A DNA stretch of 64,000 nt from positions 20,211,237-20,275,236 of the forward strand of contig NC_081553.1 of assembly GCF_963082655.1 (NCBI RefSeq). The letters are read 5' to 3'. The stretch is from Stomoxys calcitrans. Its lineage: Eukaryota; Arthropoda; Insecta; Diptera; Muscidae. Positions within the stretch are counted from its first letter, which is position 1. The number at the start of each line of letters is the position of its first letter. The notes beneath the pieces were generated by a model that saw only the letters and a program-made list of their open reading frames with translations, did not search any database and was not told the origin of the DNA. A program made the translations under genes and the position numbers. Positions 35,196 through 45,412 of the stretch are shown here, in pieces.

Positions 35196-36177
35196 ATATA
35201 CCCACCACCGAAGGATGGGGTATACTCACTTTGTCATTCCGTTTGCAACACATCAAAATATCCATTTTCGACCCTATAAAGTGTATATATTCTTGATCAG
35301 CGTAAAAGTCTAAGACGATCTAGCCATGCCCGTGCGTCTTTCTGTTGAAATCACTCTACAGTCTTTAAAAATAGAGATATTGAGCTGAAATTTTGCACAT
35401 AGTCTTTTTTGTTCATAAGCAGGTTAAGTTCGAAGATGGGCTACATCGGACTATATCCTCATATAGCTCCCATATAGGCCGATCTGCCGATTTAGGGTCT
35501 TAGGCCCATAAAAGCCACATTTATTACCCGATTTTACTGAAATTTGGGACAGTGAGTTGTGTTAAGCTACTCGACATCCTTTTTTAAATTTGGCCCAGAT
35601 CGGTCCACATTTGGACTTAGACCGATATAGACCGATATCCCCTTTTAAGGTTTTGAGCTCATAAAAGGTTCATTTATTGTCCGATGTCGCCGAAATTTGG
35701 GTCAGTAAGTTGTGTTTGGACCTTCGACATCCTTCTCCTATTTGGCCCAGATAGGTCCAGATTTGAATATAGCTGCCATATAGACCGATCTCTAGATTTA
35801 AGGTTTTGGGCCAATAAAAGGCGCATTTATTGTATGATTTTGCCGAAATTTGGGACAGTGGGTTGTGTTAGGCTCTTCGACATTTTTCTACAACTTGGCC
35901 CAAAACGGTCCTGATTTGGATATAGCTCCCATCTTGACCGATATCTCGATTCAAAGTCTTGGCCACATTAAAGGCACATTTATAATCCGATTATACACAA
36001 TTGAGCAATGATTTTTACTTATTAGTATTTGGTCCAAATCGGAACATATTTCGATATAGCTGTAATGGGGCATAAGGTATGCACTTTTCACCGGATTTTG
36101 ACGAAAGGTGGTTTATATACCCGAGGTGGTGGGTATCCAAAGTTCAGACCGGCCGAATTTAACGCCTTTTTACTTGT
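35196..36177 (+). mobile_element. Helentron/DINE-1-like element (copy 18), best complete example
   Basis: The 5' end is TATACCCACCACCGAAGGAT at about 35198, then CATTCCGTTTGCAACACATC, CCGACCCTATAAAG, a TATATATTC run and a CGTGCGTCTTTCTG remnant of the GTCC microsatellite. Six monomers of the GATAAAGG/TTTAAGGTTTTG subtype follow. Near the end GGTGGTGGGTAT (about 36125-36136) is the inverse of the 5' ATACCCACCACC, then the eroded hairpin (AAGTTCAGACCGGCCGAATT) and CCTTTTTACTTGTT. It has no coding capacity. Confidence 0.85.
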
Positions 36178-36683
36178 TTATAGTTTCGCTTTATTTAGCC
36201 CATTGTGCATAGCTTAAAAAGTATGTTATTGGAGAAGGCATTACCAATCCTCCAGATATCTTTGGCATTTTTTGCCACCTTTGGTTTTTTGTTTAAAAAA
36301 AGAACGACAACAACGCATGTACACATTTTTATAAAATATGTATTTATTTTCAAAATGAAGATTTATTTTTAACACTCATGGATGCATGTTTAATATGTTG
36401 CAGAGGGAGTGTGATATCAGTAACGCCTCTGAAATTTCTGATCACGAATAAAATGCATCTTTGAATAGACACATTGCATTGGGCAGATACTCGATCGATC
36501 GATACGCGTGCAGATCCAATGCATGTGTATAAAAGAAATGTAATGGGATTGAGGAGCAGAGCAGAGCAATTATATGAAAGCTCAGCAGTGGTTATCATTG
36601 CTCTTAATTACCTGATGATCATGGTACTACTATCTAATGGAAAATGTTGTATAGGATAGAGAGAACCAGAATTTTTGTTTATA
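36178..36683. other. Unique DNA between elements
   Basis: AT-rich, no gene supported. A small imperfect inverted repeat (TGCATTGG / CCAATGCA with a GATCGATCGAT centre) lies at about 36474-36522. Confidence 0.4.
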
Positions 36684-36915
36684 CAGGGTGGCTGATGAAT
36701 ATTGCTACAATGATGAATATTGCTACATTTTTTTTTCGGTGTATGGAATACATTTTTCTTTTATTCATGTTAAATTAAATTATTAAATTAATTATTAAAT
36801 TATTATTAATTAAATTAATTAATTAATTAATTAAATTAATTATTAAATTATTATTATTAAATAGAAAAAAAGTTATTACATTTTTTTTTGGTAGCGGCTT
36901 TCATCAGCCACCCTG
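36684..36915. mobile_element. TA-flanked MITE with CAGGGTGGCTGATGAA termini
   Basis: The left end CAGGGTGGCTGATGAATATT and the right end TTTCATCAGCCACCCTG are inverted repeats, flanked by TA (36682-36683 and 36916-36917). The interior is almost pure TTAA/ATTA repeat. The left arm carries an 18-bp tandem duplication (ATGAATATTGCTACAATG). Size 232 bp, non-coding; Tc1/mariner-type on the basis of TA and TIR form. Confidence 0.88.
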
Positions 36916-37007
36916 TAGAATGAGCTGGGACGGGAAGACTTTTTTGTCAAACCAGAATATTCGAGATTATAATGCTATCTGTTACAATATTAGTTTCTCT
37001 AGTAAAT

Positions 37008-38194
37008 TTTCATACCCACCACCCAAGGATGGAATTTTCTTTTTGTCATTCCGTTTTCAACCCATTCCATTTCCGACCCTATATATATATATTCTTAATC
37101 ATCGTAAAAATCTAAGTCGACCTAGCCATGTCCGTCCGTCTGTCTGTTGAAATCACTCTACAGTCTTTAACAATAGAGATATTGAGCTGAAACTTTGCAC
37201 AGATTCTTTTTTTTGTCCATAAGCAGGTTAGGTGCGAAGATAGGCTACATCGGGCCATATCTTGATACAGCCCCCATATAGACCGATCCGCCGATTTAGG
37301 GGTTTTGGCAAAAAAAAAAAAATCCATATTTATAATCCGATTTTGCTGAAATTTTAGACAGTGAGTTGTATTAGGCCCTTCGGTATCCTTCTTCAATTTG
37401 ACCCAGATCGGCCCAGATCTGGATATAGCTGCCATATAGACCGACCTTCCGATTTAAGGTTTTGAGCCCATAAAAGGCGCATTTATTGTCCGATGTCGAC
37501 GAAATTTAGAACAGTGAGTTGAGTTAGGCCCTTAAATATTCCTTTTCAATTTGGTTCAGATCGGTCCAGATTTGGATATAGTTGCCATATAGACCGACCT
37601 TTCGATTTAAGGTTTTGGGCCCTTAAACGGCGCATTTATTATCCGATGTCGCCGAAATTTAGAACAGTGAGTTGTGTTGGGGCCTTCGACATCCTTCATC
37701 AATTTGGCCTAAATCGGTCCAGATTTGGATATAGCTGCCATATAGACTGATCTCACGATTTAAGGTTTTGGACTCATAAAAGGCACATTTATTGTCCGAT
37801 GTTGCCGAAATTTAGAACAGTGAGTTGAGTTAGGCCCTTAAATATTCCTTTTCAATTTGGCCTAAATCGGTCCAGATTTGGATATAGCTGTCATATAGAC
37901 CGATCTCTCGATTTTAGGTTTTGCGCTCATAAAAGGCGAATTTTTTTGTCCGATTTCGCTGAAATTTGGGACAGTGAGTTGTGTTGGGGCCTTCGACATC
38001 CTTCTTTAATTTGGCACAGATCGGTCTAGATTTGGATATAGCAGCCATATAGACCGATCTCTCGATTTAAGGTTTTGGGCTCATAAAAGGCTCGGAGCTG
38101 CTATGGGGGCATAAATAATGCATTTTTCACCTGATCATGAGGAAAAGTGGTTTACATATATATTCGAGGTGGTGGATATCCTTTTATTTGTTTA
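37008..38194 (+). mobile_element. Helentron/DINE-1-like element (copy 19)
   Basis: The 5' end CATACCCACCACCCAAGGAT, a TATATATATATT run, a TGTCCGTCCGTCTGTCTGTT microsatellite (37127-37146), about seven TTTAAGGTTTTG-type monomers of 150 bp, and the inner GAGGTGGTGGATATCC near 38165. The hairpin is lost. Its right edge abuts the truncated LRR duplicate. Confidence 0.8.
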
Positions 38195-40412
38195 GATTAT
38201 TGACAACGAAGTTCATCAAATGATTGCTTTCAATATGTAGCTAATGCAAAAATGGCTAATTCAAAGGAGACCAGATCTAGAGTAGACAATTAGATCATTA
38301 TGAGAAAGTCTTGATTATTTAAATCTCTTAAACGATTCCGGGCCATATTAAGATATTCTAAATTGGGTATTTCCAAAAAAAATGTTTATCCACTTTATAG
38401 TAGTCATTTGTATTTTCTCACGGACAATTTATCTGTGATCTTTAAGAAACTATTTGCTGTCATTGGTCTAACAACTCTACCTGCTTTGCGACAGCTTTTC
38501 AGACCATGAATATTCTTGCCAATAGTTCCATTGGCCATCATCTCAATTTGATTATAACTTACCCACTTTACTTTACTTTAATTGGCTATGACAGAATATT
38601 TGTTCCACTAGCCGAACGTAGAATAGCGTTCCAAGCGCCTCGATCTTCTGCGCTCATTCTAAAATCTCGGACACCAAGTTTCGAGGTGTCTCCCACAACT
38701 TGATCTTTCCATCGGGCTTTTGGTCTTCCCGGTTTGCGTGTACCATCGTGTTTGCCTTCAAAAGACTTCTTTGCTGGAGCTTCTTCATCCATTCTGACAA
38801 CATGACCTAGCCAACGCAGCCGTTGTATTTTGATGCGTGTAACTATGCTATCGTCGTCATACAGCTCGTACAGCTCGTGATTCATACGTCGCCTATATTC
38901 TCCGTTAACGGAAACTGGTCCATATATTTAACGAATAATCTTTCTCTCAAATACTCCAAGTACTACCTCATCTGCTTTCACAAGTACCCATGCTTCAGAA
39001 CCATATAACAGCACGGGTAGTATCAGTGTCTTGTAAAGTGTTGTCTTCGTCTGTCGAGAGGTGGCCTTGTTTCTAAACTGCTTACTTAGTCCAAAGTCTG
39101 TTGTCTGTTTGCCAGTATTATTCTTCGCTTTATCTCAAAACTGGTGTCATTCGTTTCGGTTACGGCGGTGCCGAGGTTGACAAAGTTACTGACTGTCTTA
39201 AAGTTGTGGTTCCCAACTTTGTCCATTTTCTTTATCTGCTCGGTTGCGCAAGGCTTTTTGGGAGTTGAAACCATCCATTTCGTATTATCTCCATTTACTG
39301 CCAGACCCATTTTCACTGACTCTCTTTCGATTCTTTCAAAGGCTGCAGTTACTACTTCCGGTGACCGACCTATGATATCGATATCGTCGGCATAGGCGAG
39401 TAGCATTTGATCTTTTGTGATTAGTGTGCCATATCTGCATTTCGTATAATCTTCTCCAGCAGGATATTAAAGAGATCACACGAGAGGCTGTCTCCTTGTC
39501 TGAAACCTCGTTTGGTATTAAATGGTTCGAAGAGATTCTTTCCTATTCTTACTGAGGAACGTGTATAAGCAAGTGTCATCCTGCAGAGTCTTATTAATTT
39601 ACTCTCGAGAGTATCTTGTATGCGATAGGGAGGAGACTTATTCCTCTCTAGATGGCACATTCCGTCTTGTCTCCTTTCTTGTGTACGGGACATAGTATTC
39701 TGAGGTTCCAATCATCGGGTATGCGTTCTTCTAGCCAGATTGCGCAGATTAGCTGATGCATACGCCTTATCAGCGTGTCGCCTCTGGTCTTAAATAGTTC
39801 AGCGGGTAACCCGTCAGCTCCTGCTGCCTTGTTGTTCTTTAGTCGGGTTACTGCTACTTGGACCTCATTTTGACTAGGAGGTAAACATTCTATGCCATTG
39901 ATTATAACTTAAATCCCTATATTCCAAATTGATCAGATCATCAAATATTCTAGCAGTCAAAGAGTTTATGCCAATGTGAGAAGCATTCAAATATTTTAGT
40001 TTCTTAAAGACATTTTCATTTAAAGTGAATATGGAATTTTGCTGCAGGTTTAAAACTTTTAGGCCTTCATTGGTATCAAAATCCCGGCTGGTGAGGCTAT
40101 TTAAATCACAGTTATGCATGAGTAATCTCTTCAAATGGGGGGCTTGTTCCAATAGAAACTTGGACATCCTACGTAATGCCGAATTACGTATTACCAGTTC
40201 TTGCAATTCAGCAAGAGCTGTGAAGTTGGAAATCTTCAAACGATCTTCATAGGAGTCTGTTATGTTGTTCAGCAGACAAGAGGGGTGAGACTTGGAGCAA
40301 CTTGTAATCAAATCTACATTGGTGGCCACCACCAAAGCATCACTCAAATACAGCAGCAGAAAAGCACCGATAACGTCGCAATATCGCCGCACATCGATGT
40401 CTCTGAATGCTG
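38195..40412 (-). pseudogene. Broken duplicate of the LRR membrane-protein gene
   Basis: The stretch aligns by eye with the intact gene at 51.9-53.6 kb in the same orientation. The start region (CACATCGATGTCTCTGAATG, near 40388) and the first part of the mature protein (VVATNVDLITSCSKSHPSCL ... LSYNQ) are well preserved, mostly in one frame over about 170 codons. An in-frame 84-base deletion removes about one LRR (NVFK joins KLKYLN). A RTE LINE with a 13-bp target duplication interrupts it (38561-39897). Beyond that, 38195-38547 matches scattered later exonic parts with frameshifts and large deletions. The last third, including the membrane segment, is absent. Non-functional by any reading. 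Confidence 0.92.
38548..39910 (-). mobile_element. 5'-truncated RTE-type LINE with 13-bp target-site duplication
   Basis: The element is 38561-39897, flanked by TTGATTATAACTT at 38548-38560 and 39898-39910. On the minus strand it encodes the later part of a reverse transcriptase in broken frames: GFRQGDSLSCDLFNILLEKI near 39421-39540, LLAYADDIDIIGRS (the catalytic YADD box) near 39365-39406, and RLRWLGHVVRMDEEAPAKK then GRPKARWKDQV near 38680-38830, the C-terminal signature of insect RTE elements. The 3' end is a short tandem tail AAAGTAAAGTAAAG, a typical RTE tail. It inserted into the LRR duplicate. Confidence 0.9.
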
Positions 40413-40486
40413 ACTAATCGTTTTCATTGTTTTCCCCCCAGCTGTTGACTGGTAGGTGGTCAACGACATGTGTTTGTTGATCTTTT

Positions 40487-41640
40487 TATACCTTCCACCG
40501 TAGGATGAAGGGTATCGTCATTCCGTTTGTAACACTTTGTTTGTAAGACCCCATATAGTATATATTGGGTTGCCCAAAATGTAATTGCGGATTTTTCATA
40601 TAGTCGGCGTGCATTGCATTCTTTCTTCTGTCAGTTATCAGCTGTTACTTTAACTTGCTTTAGAAAAAAAGTGTAAAAAAAGTATATTTGATTAAAGTTC
40701 ATTCTAAGTTTTATTAAAAATGCATTTACTTTCTTTTAAAAAATCCGCAATTACTTTTTGGGCAACCATATATGTATGTATCGCCATGACATTTTAAGTC
40801 GATCTAGCCATGTACGTCCGTCCGTCTGTCTGTGGAAAGCATTCTAACTTTCGAAGAAGTAAAGCTTGGCGTCTGAAATAAATACTTCCTATTAATGTAG
40901 GTCGGTTGAGATTGTAAATGGGTCATATCTCGGTTTATATTTAGATATAGCTCTCATATAAACCAATCTTTCGATTATTATTTCTTGAGCCTCTAGGGAT
41001 CGCAATTTTTATCCGATTTGGCTGAAATTGTATACTATAAGGGTTTCTATGACGTTGAACAGATGTGCTAAGTATGGTACGAATCGGTCTAAAACCTGAT
41101 ATAGATAAGGGAGCTATATCAGGTTTTAGACCGATTCGTACCGATCTCTCGATTATACTTTTGACATTCTAGAGGGCTGAATTCTTATATCATAACCTGA
41201 CATTGCTCCCATATAAACCGATTTCCCGATTTTTCTTCTTGAGCCTCGACAGGGTGTAATTCTTATCCGATTTGGCTGAAAGTTTGCTCCGTGAATGTTT
41301 CTATGATCTCTAACATACGTGCCAAATATGGTCGGAATCGGGTCACAAGCTGATTTAGTTCCCATATAAACCGATTTTACTTCCTCAGCCACTAAAGAGA
41401 ACAATTCTTATCCGATTTGGTTGAAATTTTGCACAATGGCATCTATTATGGTCACCAACATCTCAGTCATGTATGACCCGAATCCGTTCATAACCTGATA
41501 TAGCTCCAATAGCTTAGCAATTCTTATCCATTACGCTTTGTTTGCCTACAATGGATATAGGGTAAAGAACTTAACAAATGTTATCCATGGTGGAGGGTAT
41601 ATAAGATTCGGTCCGGGCGAATTTAGCACGTTTTTACTTG
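40487..41640 (+). mobile_element. Helentron/DINE-1-like element (copy 20), empty site available
   Basis: The 5' end TATACCTTCCACCGTAGGAT at about 40487, the GTCCGTCCGTCTGTCTGTGG tract (40816-40835), monomers to about 41520, and the 3' end with GGTGGAGGGTATATAAGATT, GGTCCGGGCGAATTTAGCAC and TTTTTACTTG at about 41640. The unduplicated locus at 53627 reads GATCTTTT then GTCTTG without the element. A mariner MITE (40565-40768) sits in the 5' part. Confidence 0.88.
40565..40768. mobile_element. Mariner-type MITE (copy B)
   Basis: The left end TTGGGTTGCCCAAAATGTAA and the right end ATTACTTTTTGGGCAACCA are inverted; TA flanks at 40563-40564 and 40769-40770. Compared with copy A it lacks about 40 bases after GTCGGCGT and has about 60 additional bases (AAAGTGTAAAAAAAGTATAT and following). 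Confidence 0.87.
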
Positions 41641-41752
41641 ATTTTGCTCTTTGTTTTGTTTATTTGAGATTTGAGTGTTGTTTTGCTATTTATTTTGTTT
41701 TGTTGCCAACATGGTAAGAACTATTCATATGCCTACACAGCAAAAAACATCG

Positions 41753-43588
41753 CAAACAATTTTCAATTAAATATTTAATTGAAAATAAAACCATTTTCAA
41801 TTAAAACATTAATTAATTCAATAATTTTTTCAAATTCAATTATAGGCTATTTTGTCCTCTATAATATAAAGTGAAAGAAATTTCAAACACCCATACCTCC
41901 CGCACTTTGACAAATCTATAGCAATACCATGGCAGCCGGTTCTGCTTGCCGGATTAACCCGAGGCTGCCGCCTCAATGTTAAAATTTTTTTCAAACAACG
42001 CATAAAGCACATGTTCCAGTAGGTAAACACCTGTGTACCAAATATAGAAATTAATTAGAATTTAAAAAAAAACTTCAATCACTTTTTTAAATAGATCAAT
42101 TAAAAAATTCATTGAAAAATGTCAATAATTTTTTGGTTCAATTAAAAAATTAATTGGAAATTTCGTAAATTTCTATAACTTTTTTTAATTGATTATGCAA
42201 TTTTATTAATTAAAAATTTTTATACCCACCACCGAAGGAGGGGGGTAATTCATTTTGTCATTCAGTTTGCAACATATCGAAATATCCATTTCCGACCCTA
42301 TAAACTATATATATTCTAGATCAGCGTAAAAATCTAAGACGATCTAGCCATGTCCGTCCGTCTGTCTGTTGAAATCACGCTACAGTCTTTAAAAATAGAG
42401 CTGAAACTTTGCACAGTTTCTTTTTTTGTCCATAAGCAGGTTAAGTTCGAAGATGGGCTATATCGGACTATATCTTCATATAGCCCCCATATAGACCGAT
42501 CCGCCGATTTAGGGTCTTAGGCCTATGAAAGCCGCATTAATTATCCGATTTTGCTGAAATTTGGGACAGTGAGTTGTGTAACGCCACTCGACATCCTTCT
42601 TCAATTTGGGCCAGATCGGTCCAGATTTGCATATAGCTGCCATATTGACCGATCTCTCAATTTAAGGTTTTTGGGCCTTTAAAAGGCGCATTTATTACCC
42701 GATGTCGCCACAATTTGGGACATTAAGTTGTGTTAGGCCCTTCGACATTCTTCTTCAATTTGGCCCAGATCGGTTCAGATTTGGATATAGCTGCCATATA
42801 GACCAATCTCTCGATTTTTGGTTTTGGGCCTTTAAAAGGCGCATTTAATATCTGATTTCGCCGAAATTTGGGACAGTGAGTTGTGTTAGTCCCTTCGACA
42901 GCCTTCTTCAATTTGGGCCAGATCGGTTCAGATTTGGATATATCTGCTATATAGACCGATCTCTCAATTTAAGGTTTTGGGCCTATAAAAGGCGCATTTA
43001 ATATCCGATTTCGCAGAAATTTGGGACAGTGAGTTGTGTTAGTCCCTTTGACAGCCTTCTTCAATTTGGCCCAAATTGGTTCAGATTTGGATATAGCTGT
43101 CATATAGATATAGCTGTTAAATCTCTCGATTTAAAGTCTAGGCCCATAAAAGGCAAATTTTTAATTCGGTTTCGCTCAAATTTGACACAGTGACTTATGT
43201 TAGATTTTTCGACATCCGTGTTCTATATGGTTCAGATCAGTCTATTCTTGGATATGGTTACAAAAAAGACCAATATTTTGCTCTATAGAAATGAATAATG
43301 TGACTTGTACTTATTAGACCAATCAATATCCGTGTCGAATTTGGCCCAAATCGGAACATATTTCGATAAAGCTTTATGCTGCTGGGCATAAATTGTAAAT
43401 TTTTCACCGGATTATGACAAAAGTTGTTTTTCATATATATCCGAGGTGGTGGGTATCCAAAGTTCGGCTCGGCCGAACTTAACGTCTTTATACTTGTTTC
43501 AATTACATTTTCATAAACGATGATAATTTTCGTGATTAAAGTTCCAATTAATTTATTTCGTGATTGAACCCGTTTTTTTTTCTGTGTA
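41753..43588. mobile_element. AT-rich CACAG-ended MITE containing a nested Helentron-like element
   Basis: In the LRR duplicate, the parental-like sequence is interrupted from the inverted CTACACAG..AAAAAAC end (41735-41750) to GTTTTTTTTTCTGTGTAG (about 43572-43590). Interior parts are CAATTAAAAAATTAATTG-rich and palindromic. Without the nested element (42219-43497) it would be near 560 bp. The target duplication is unclear (GCCTAC versus GACTAC), so the superfamily is open. Confidence 0.6.
42219..43497 (+). mobile_element. Helentron/DINE-1-like element (copy 21), complete
   Basis: The 5' end TTATACCCACCACCGAAGGA, CATTCAGTTTGCAACATATC, CCGACCCTATAAAC, TGTCCGTCCGTCTGTCTGTT (42350-42369), six 150-bp monomers, the inner GGTGGTGGGTAT (about 43445-43456), the hairpin AGTTCGGCTCGGCCGAACTT (43461-43480) and TTATACTTGTTT at the end. 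One of the two best-preserved copies in the window. Confidence 0.87.
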
Positions 43589-43875
43589 GACTACGATCAG
43601 CTTGTCACTGTCACTTGAGCTTCTGAGCAAATTTATTTTCAGAGAGCTGCTTTTGTTATTTAATTGTTTTTATTTTGTTTTTAATTTGAGCTGATAAAAC
43701 GTTTCTTAATAATGAATGCGACTGCATTCAACATCATTTATGGCCGTATGTACGTATGGACAATAAAGTGGGTCGTCATAGCTTTTGCGTAAAAGGGCAT
43801 TGATTTTGGAATTTGGGGAGCATTGGCAAGGGTCGATGTGACATAAGAGGAGAAAAAGAAATAAAAAAAAAAAAA

Positions 43876-44082
43876 CAAGTAAGAGCGTGCTAAGTTCGGC
43901 CGGGTCGAATCTTATATACCTTCTTCCATGGATCGCATTTGTCGTGGTATATCTTTTTAGGCAAACAAAGTATATTGAATAAGAACTCTTATGCTATTGG
44001 AGCTCTATCAAGTTATAGTCCGATTCGGATGTAGTGCTTATTGACATTTGTCTTAAATCTTTGGATGTCAAAGTGGGTGGGA
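43876..44082 (-). mobile_element. Helentron/DINE-1-like 3'-end fragment (copy 22)
   Basis: AACAAGTAAGAGCGTGCTAA, the hairpin AAGTTCGGCCGGGTCGAATC and one partial monomer. It adjoins the 3' end of the CR1-like LINE. Confidence 0.75.
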
Positions 44083-44228
44083 AAAACATTAGCAGGAAGT
44101 CCACATTCCACATACGAACGGTTCGGCCGAATTAAGAATTCTCTCTATAATGCATTGTGCGGTCCGCTGGCCAATCAAATACAAACGGGTGTGGGTTCCT
44201 GGAATGTCTACTATCCCTGACATACATC

Positions 44229-44584
44229 TGTGGTGACACCTCAATTACCAAAGTATTTCTTAACATAGTTGGCATTGCCTGTTGCATAATTTACTTTAAA
44301 CTCCAATACATGAAATTGTACATTTTATTTTTAAGTAGGCTATGACTTTTACCTTTAATTGTTTTCTTTTTATTCTGTTCTGTTCATGTTAATTTTGTTA
44401 TTTTCTTTTGCTTATTGTAACCAAGGAGGCCTTGATTTTTTGTCTTATATATGTGACATCACATTTGAAATTTTTTCAGTCATCTTTTAAACTTCGTAAA
44501 ATAAACATTAAAATAGTTCCTTTTTATAAAAAATAATTGTGGTGCGTTCTATTTTTGAGGGTTTCTCTGCTAGCCGCCACAAAA
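44229..44584 (+). repeat. 5' LTR of the gypsy element (356 bp)
   Basis: Begins TGTGGTGACACC and ends CCGCCACAAAA. By eye it is identical to the 3' LTR at a constant offset of 4235 bases. It contains a TATATATG element near 44446 and an AATAAA polyadenylation signal at 44500-44505, placing promoter and processing signals inside the LTR. If the LTR is taken to end at CACA (44581), it is 353 bp. Confidence 0.93.
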
Positions 44585-44653
44585 TTTGGTGACCCCCGAC
44601 AACTGTTTGAATACGTATATCAACTTTTTGTGCCCAAAAACGCATTAAGGAAT

Positions 44654-45412
44654 ATGTCGACGTCAGAAGGCAGTTCTTCAACATCAATGGAAATTTCTCG
44701 CGTAGCGATTAAAGCCCCACCATTTTGGCATGCGGATCCCTTGCTCTGGTTTAAACAAATGGAATCGCAATTTTTAATGGCAGGCGTAACGCAAGATTCC
44801 ACGAAATTCCATACGATTGTCGCATCAATTGAGAGCAGCATCCTTGAAAAGGTTCATGACATCGTAATCAATCCCCCAGCTGTAAATATGTATGGAACAT
44901 TAAAGGACAAATTGGTGAGCTGTTTTTCCGATTCCGAAGAAAAACGTTTGAAAAAACTCCTGACAACAATCGAACTTGGAGACAAGAAGCCATCCGAATT
45001 ATTGAGCGGGATGCGAAATTTGGCTCAAGGTAAGGTATCGGACGAGATTTTAAAGCAACTTTGGATGCAGCGTCTTCCCAGTCAGATGAAAGCAATTCTT
45101 TCCGTCAGCGATGACAACTTGGATAAGCTTGCCACAATGGCCGACAAAATTTCCGATTGCGCCGATTCAGAAGTGTGTGCGGTTACTCCTTCCAACAGCC
45201 GTCTTGAGGATATAGAGAGAAAGCTAGAGAATCTCTGTGCAAAGATGGATTCATTTGGAAAATCAAGAAGCCGCAGCAAATCAAAGTCTGGAAAACGAAG
45301 TCGATCCAAATCATCGAAGAGAGACAAATCGCTTTGCTGGTACCATTTTAAGTTCGGGGACAAAGCGAAAAAGTGTGTGTCTCCGTGCAATTACAACGCT
45401 TCGGAAAACTAA
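44654..45412 (+). CDS. Gag-like protein of the gypsy element
   Basis: The product would form the cytoplasmic particle that packages element RNA. The first ATG after the primer site is at 44654 (MSTSEGSSSTSMEISRVAIK), giving 252 residues to the TAA at 45410. The N-terminal PPFWHADPLLWFKQMESQF is the conserved start of Gag proteins in this group. A coiled region and an Arg/Ser-rich basic stretch (SRSRSKSKSGKRSRSKSSKR) follow. The end has CWYHFKFGDKAKKCVSPC, a C-H-C-C type finger in place of the usual CCHC knuckle. The frame is intact. Pol continues in the -1 register, overlapping the last 40 bases, so expression of pol would need frameshifting. Confidence 0.9.
   Translation: MSTSEGSSSTSMEISRVAIKAPPFWHADPLLWFKQMESQFLMAGVTQDSTKFHTIVASIESSILEKVHDIVINPPAVNMYGTLKDKLVSCFSDSEEKRLKKLLTTIELGDKKPSELLSGMRNLAQGKVSDEILKQLWMQRLPSQMKAILSVSDDNLDKLATMADKISDCADSEVCAVTPSNSRLEDIERKLENLCAKMDSFGKSRSRSKSKSGKRSRSKSSKRDKSLCWYHFKFGDKAKKCVSPCNYNASEN

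Larger units (their letters stand above)
40413..43860 (-). other. Duplicated upstream region of the LRR gene, split by insertions
   Basis: Blocks at 40413-40486, about 41640-41750 and 43590-43860 match the intact gene's upstream DNA (53540-54066) in the same order. Examples are AACGACATGTGTTTGTTGAT, ATGGTAAGAACTATTCATAT and CGATCAGCTTGTCACTGTCA with TGCATTCAACATCATTTATG. Because non-transcribed-looking flank is copied too, this was a DNA-level segmental duplication and not a retrocopy. The gaps are the insertions at 40487-41640 and 41753-43588. Confidence 0.88.

Noticed and set aside
36474..36522. Short inverted repeat TGCATTGG/CCAATGCA around GATCGATCGAT
   Set aside because: Eight-base arms with a long loop are expected by chance at this scale; no further context.
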